Of a stretch of 64,000 nucleotides of DNA, positions 60,546-64,000 are shown one piece after another. The notes beneath the pieces are model-generated. The model searched no databases. It saw only the letters and a program-made list of their open reading frames with translations, and was not told the DNA's origin. This DNA is from Diadophis punctatus similis. Its lineage: Eukaryota > Chordata > Lepidosauria > Squamata > Dipsadidae. The translations under genes were made by a program, and so were the position numbers. The DNA is taken from positions 42,113,720 through 42,177,719 of the forward strand of contig JALIGW010000002.1 of assembly GCA_023053685.1 (NCBI GenBank). Reading direction: 5' to 3'. The first letter of the stretch is position 1; every line of letters begins with the position of its first letter.

Positions 60546-61554
60546 CAGTTGAATTAATTCTAATGCTTTAGCGTTGAGAATTGACAGCCTAATATTCCGT
60601 TTCAGTGGTATTAGATACACTGAGGTAACTAGTTAACAAGAACAAAATATCTAGTTGTTCAATAGACAGTTCAAAATTATTTAAATTAAATGGTAAAATA
60701 AATGTACACGTATAAATAAATGTACACGTAAGTAGAAGAAATCTTTCAAGATAAGTTTATATCCAACTAATTGTAAAGATACATTTTACATAGCTATTTA
60801 TTGCCTTAATGAAATTATGGACTGAAATAAACATATATCATGGCTGAATATCAAAAATGGAATAAATAATAGGCAGAAAATTAATTACTATTAATATCTT
60901 ACCAGATCATAAGGGAACTGTGTTGTTTATTTGTAACATGACAGTTTTATGTTTGTGATAGCTATCACTTGAGGGTATATTACGGAACTGTAACAAATGA
61001 CAGCTTGGTATCCCTTCTTCCCATAATGAAAGCAAAGGAATTTTTTTTAATGAAATTTGTATTGTAGAAAGGTGGGTTTTTTTTAAAATCAGATTGTGGC
61101 ATTCTAATATAACAACTTTCAGGAACTTAAATCTATGAATCCATTTCTGTCACTCTACATCAAAATATAGTATTCCTTCAGTTTTCATATTTTTCTGAAT
61201 TTTGTCATATAACTTAGCTAACAAAAGGTATAGAAATGATCATTTTGCATCAAAACTCTAAACATATTTTCTGTTAAAAACAGCATTTTTCGCTAATAGT
61301 TTGTGCAAATAAAAAAACACCTAAATATTGAATCAACAATAGATTGGAGTAGACTTTTAAGTGAGTATTCTACAGAAAACAAAGCCTGGGGTGAGTTTTG
61401 ATAATGTTCTATTCTGTCCTCACGAGGTTAACTAATCTTTAAAAAACAATCTGGGCTTTCCAGTTTAAACTGTTCCTTGGGTCACCTGGTGGCTGCCTAT
61501 TTCAATCCCTCATATTGAAAGACATGATACACGGACACATGATAGATACTCACA

Positions 61555-61560
<6 letters not shown>
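60546..61560. other. Unassigned sequence
   Basis: AT-rich; nothing recognised. Confidence 0.3.

Positions 61561-61612
<52 letters not shown>
61561..61612. repeat. (CA)26 microsatellite
   Basis: Pure CA units. Confidence 0.97.
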
Positions 61613-61615
<3 letters not shown>

Positions 61616-61659
61616 TCCACAGTATGGAACATAAACAAAAGAAAAAGAGAAGTATTCCT

Positions 61660-61740
61660 TCTAGTTTATTTATTAATGAAATTTATTTGCTGCCTAACTC
61701 ACTATTGAAGTACCTCTGGGTCCTTCATAGAGTCTAATCA
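61660..61740 (-). repeat. L2/CR1-type LINE 3' tail, decayed
   Basis: TTTATTTATTAATG, TTTGCTGCCTAACTC and TACCTCTGGGTCC follow the order of other tails in the window. Confidence 0.45.
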
Positions 61741-61781
61741 TTAAGCAGCTGACTAACTTGCCTGGAAGGTAAGCTACAACT

Positions 61782-61782
<1 letters not shown>

Positions 61783-61830
<48 letters not shown>
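61783..61830. repeat. (GT)24 microsatellite
   Basis: Pure GT units, directly followed by a hAT-like element. Confidence 0.97.
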
Positions 61831-61831
<1 letters not shown>

Positions 61832-62243
61832 AGAGGTGGGTTCCTGCCGGAGCTGCCTGGTACGCAGCTCCGGTAGGGAGCGGCGGATTTTGCAACCGCT
61901 CCGGAGCCCTCTCTGCCAGTCCACCCGGCGTGTCGCCATTTTTTTCGGTGATTTTCAGGCGATTTTACTTCTGCGCATGCGCGGAAGCAAAATCGTGCCG
62001 AAACCTCATGAGGGGATCACGTGCGAGAGATTTTGCCTCTGCGCATGCGCAGAAGCAAAATCGTGCCGAAATCTCTCTCGCACGCGCATCCCCTCGCAAG
62101 ATTTTGGCATGATTTTGCTTCCGCGCAAGCGCAGAAGCAAAATCGCGGGAGGGGGTGCATGTGCGTAGCAAGCAAGCCCCCCCAAAGCATGGAGATGCGC
62201 GCGCATGGCTCCGGCAGCGAGGTAAGTGAGCAACCTGCCTTTG
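61831..62243. mobile_element. GGTGGGTT-family hAT-like element, 413 bp, GC-rich
   Basis: The left end is CAGAGGTGGGTTCCTGCC; the minus-strand right end is CAAAGGCAGGTTGCTCAC. GTGTGTGT occurs on both sides, consistent with an 8-bp duplication in the GT array. The interior repeats GAAGCAAAATCG in both orientations around TGCGCATGCGC motifs, and an AGGTAAGT lies at 62220-62227. The overlapping frames (up to 127 codons, CACAEAKS repeats) are composition artefacts. Confidence 0.85.
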
Positions 62244-62265
62244 GTGTGTGTGTGTATTTGTGTGT

Positions 62266-62459
62266 CAGTGGTGGGTTGCTACCGATTTGCACCGGTTCGG
62301 CAAACCGTTAGCTGTAGCAGCGGGAGGCTCCACCCACCCACCCGGACATCATCAAAAATGCTCTGCGCATGCGCAGAAGCATTGCACGTGTGCAAAGCAT
62401 GCATGCCCGCACGCTCCCATTCCCGAACCGGTAGCAAAGGTAAGTGAAACCCACTACTG
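62266..62459. mobile_element. GGTGGGTT-family hAT-like MITE, 194 bp
   Basis: The ends are CAGTGGTGGGTTGCTACC and (minus strand) CAGTAGTGGGTTTCACTTACC. A full TGCGCATGCGCA is at 62364-62375 and AGGTAAGT at 62438-62445. Flanks TTGTGTGT and GTATGTGT lie in GT-rich DNA, so the duplication is ambiguous. Confidence 0.85.
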
Positions 62460-62933
62460 GTATGTGTGTGTGTGTTTGTGGTGTGTGTGTGTATGTAAAT
62501 ATTTCTATGAAGAAGCTAGACAGAAAGAAAACTGGTGGAATACTGGCCATAACCTCAAAGATAAATATTTGCATATGCACTACTGTGCTTAAGTTATTAA
62601 ACAAGTGGTGAAAGGCTAAATATACTAGATACATGATTTGTCCAGTTCAAACTAACTTTGAGTCAACTTGAAAAGCAAAGACTGCATTTATTTGGATGGC
62701 TGCTAGTTTTTTTCCCTTTGGTGTTGGCATTCCTTCATTTTGTGCATCCTTGTGCTTTTTTAATTATGAAGACTTCAAACTAGATTTAAAACTCTACATT
62801 GATTTGTCTGCTAAGAGACAAATCCTTACAGAGGAGAACTCTTGGTTCTTGTTAATGTTGATGACTGGGATGCATTGGCAATGCAAGCCTGAACAAGTGT
62901 GTTAGGTTCAAAGGTATCCCAGAAACATCACAC
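62460..62933. other. Unassigned sequence
   Basis: A GT-rich start, then AT-rich unique-looking DNA. No gene recognised. Confidence 0.35.
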
Positions 62934-63543
62934 AATTAGTATAAGGTGACCAGGCGTCCCGATTTTGGTGGGACAGACCCGCTTTTTCATCATTTGTCCC
63001 GCGTCCCGCCCGTCCTCTAAAAAGTCCCGATTTTTTGAAAGAATGCACGACTAGGGCATTCTTTCAAACAATCGGCCTGAAAGGCAGCAGGCCTCTCAGC
63101 TCAGGCCGGCCGTGGGCGGCGTTGGCGGCGGGCGGGCGTCCCGCGTTGTTGACTCCTCCGGCGGCGGCTGGAAGCTGGGGGGAGGGGGAAGGGAGGCTGC
63201 TCCTCCTCTCCTTCCCCCGCCCCATCCCTAGCCCCGCCCTCGGAGGCGCCGCTGCTGTTGGGAGGGGTGAGGGACGAGGAGCCGTCGCCGCTTTGAGTTT
63301 ACGAGCGGCGCAAACAGCCCTTCCTCATCCCCCTCCCCTTTCTTCCCCCCGTACCTCGCTGCCGCCGTTGCCCTGGGGCCGGGCGGGCGACCGGGAGACC
63401 GCGGCGCTTGGATACTTGGAGCAGGTAAGCTGCCGGCTGCCTCCTTTCCCCATCTCCCGCCTCCCGTTCGTTGCTTGCCAGCCCGGCCGAAGGGAAGGCG
63501 GGAGGCGAGGAAAGGCCTCCCGAAAGGGGGGGGAGAGGGGGGG

Positions 63544-63728
63544 AGGCGGGAGGGCGCTTGGATGCCTGCAGCTCGCGACAGGTAAGCTGCCGGCTGCCTC
63601 CTTTCCTCGCCTCCAGCCTTCCCTTCGGCCAGGCTGGCAAGCAACGAACGGGAGGCGGGAGACGGGGAAAGGAGGCAGCCGGCAGCTTACCTGTCACGAG
63701 CTGCAGGCATCCAAGCGCCCTCCCGCCT
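63544..63728. repeat. 63-bp inverted repeat inside the CpG-rich element
   Basis: Arms 63544-63606 and 63666-63728 are complementary at 62 of 63 positions, with a 59-bp spacer. Part of the left arm is also repeated directly at about 63403-63450. Confidence 0.9.
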
Positions 63729-63772
63729 CTCCCCCCTCTCCCCCCCACCTCACCTGGACGCCGACATTTGCT

Positions 63773-63824
63773 GTTTTGCCCTCTGCGCATGCGCAGCGTT
63801 CTGCGCATGCGCAGAGGGCAAAAC
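63773..63824. repeat. Perfect 24-bp hairpin with two TGCGCATGCGCA motifs
   Basis: Arms 63773-63796 and 63801-63824 are perfectly complementary around a CGTT loop. Each arm holds one self-complementary TGCGCATGCGCA. Confidence 0.92.
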
Positions 63825-63888
63825 AAATGGCGGCACCCAGGCGCCCCCCGTCCCGCTTAAAAAAAAATCTGGTCACTTTGAATTAGTA

Positions 63889-64000
63889 AGACAAAACACA
63901 CACAAAGAGTGCCCATGAATCCATAAATTCAGCAAGCCATCTTCAACTTTTTTCCCCCCAAGAGAAAACAATGGTAATTTTATTCTTCACTTTGCAAAGA
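63889..64000. other. Unassigned right edge
   Basis: Nothing recognised. Confidence 0.3.

Larger units (their letters stand above)
62942..63880. mobile_element. CpG-rich non-autonomous element, 939 bp, hAT-like duplication
   Basis: The ends are TAAGGTGACCAG and (minus strand) CAAAGTGACCAG. Both flanks are AATTAGTA (62934-62941, 63881-63888), an exact 8-bp duplication. The interior is extremely GC- and CpG-rich with nested inverted repeats. The 283-codon frame at 63035-63886 and its minus-strand partners are low-complexity proline, alanine, glycine and arginine readings without a domain. They run into or start in the right flank, so they are not genes. Confidence 0.9.

Noticed and set aside
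61783..62592. Several 90-127 codon frames with CACAEAKS-like repeats
   Set aside because: Produced by GT arrays and by repeated GAAGCAAAATCG/GCGCATGCGC units within MITEs.
63035..63886. 283-codon open frame and long minus-strand partners
   Set aside because: They lie in a CpG-rich transposon with palindromes, have low-complexity P/A/G/R composition, no domain, and the frame runs past the element into the flank.

Overview
This is about 64 kb of AT-rich vertebrate nuclear DNA with no recognisable host gene, rRNA or tRNA gene. The repeat content points to a squamate reptile, most likely a snake: CR1, BovB, L1, L2-like and R4-like LINE remnants, tRNA-derived SINEs of the Sauria type, many short hAT-type and TA-target DNA transposons, and long pure microsatellites. 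The species call is an inference from repeat families recognised by eye; no database search was possible. Nearly all short open reading frames here fall in repeats, simple sequence or chance frames.

The best-defined object is a complete Ty3/gypsy LTR retrotransposon on the + strand at 33103-37730. It has two 223-bp LTRs that I read as identical, a GTTAG target duplication, a primer-binding site matching the 3' end of tRNA-Ser(GCU), a fused gag-protease-RT-RNase H-integrase frame and a polypurine tract. It looks young but is defective: there is an in-frame stop inside RT, and the protease active site reads D-M-G. Three other LTR-like pieces lie at 17284-17656, 24194-25180 and 55205-55820, all in minus orientation.

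Layout. 1-5.5 kb: pentamer, TTTC and GGGA/GA microsatellites, a SINE and a 508-bp hAT element with a perfect 8-bp target duplication. 5.5-15 kb: a CR1 3' end, a GC-rich hAT element, SINEs, an L1 3' end and a Jockey/CR1-group LINE with a broken RT. 17-27 kb: two solo LTRs, several hAT MITEs, two TA-flanked elements with CCGTATTTTT ends, two members of a family with CAG...CTTGAC-type ends, and a head-to-head SINE pair. 29-32 kb: LINE 3' ends and a hAT MITE. 33-38 kb: the gypsy element. 38-49 kb: a CT array, an L1 3' end, hAT elements and an R4/Dong-like LINE. 49-56 kb: L2-like 3' ends, a BovB 3' end terminating in 20 pure CTG units and carrying an L1 insertion with a 17-bp duplication. 57-58 kb: clustered CR1 fragments. 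61.8-63.9 kb: three GC-rich hAT-like elements, the last a 939-bp CpG-rich element with nested palindromes.

No operon-like or cooperating gene set exists here. Apart from possible conserved non-coding sequence in repeat-poor stretches, everything interpretable is transposon biology. The least ordinary signals are the broken but young gypsy copy, the shared nnnTAnnn pattern in hAT target duplications, and GC-rich MITEs carrying repeated splice-donor-like and NRF1-like motifs.
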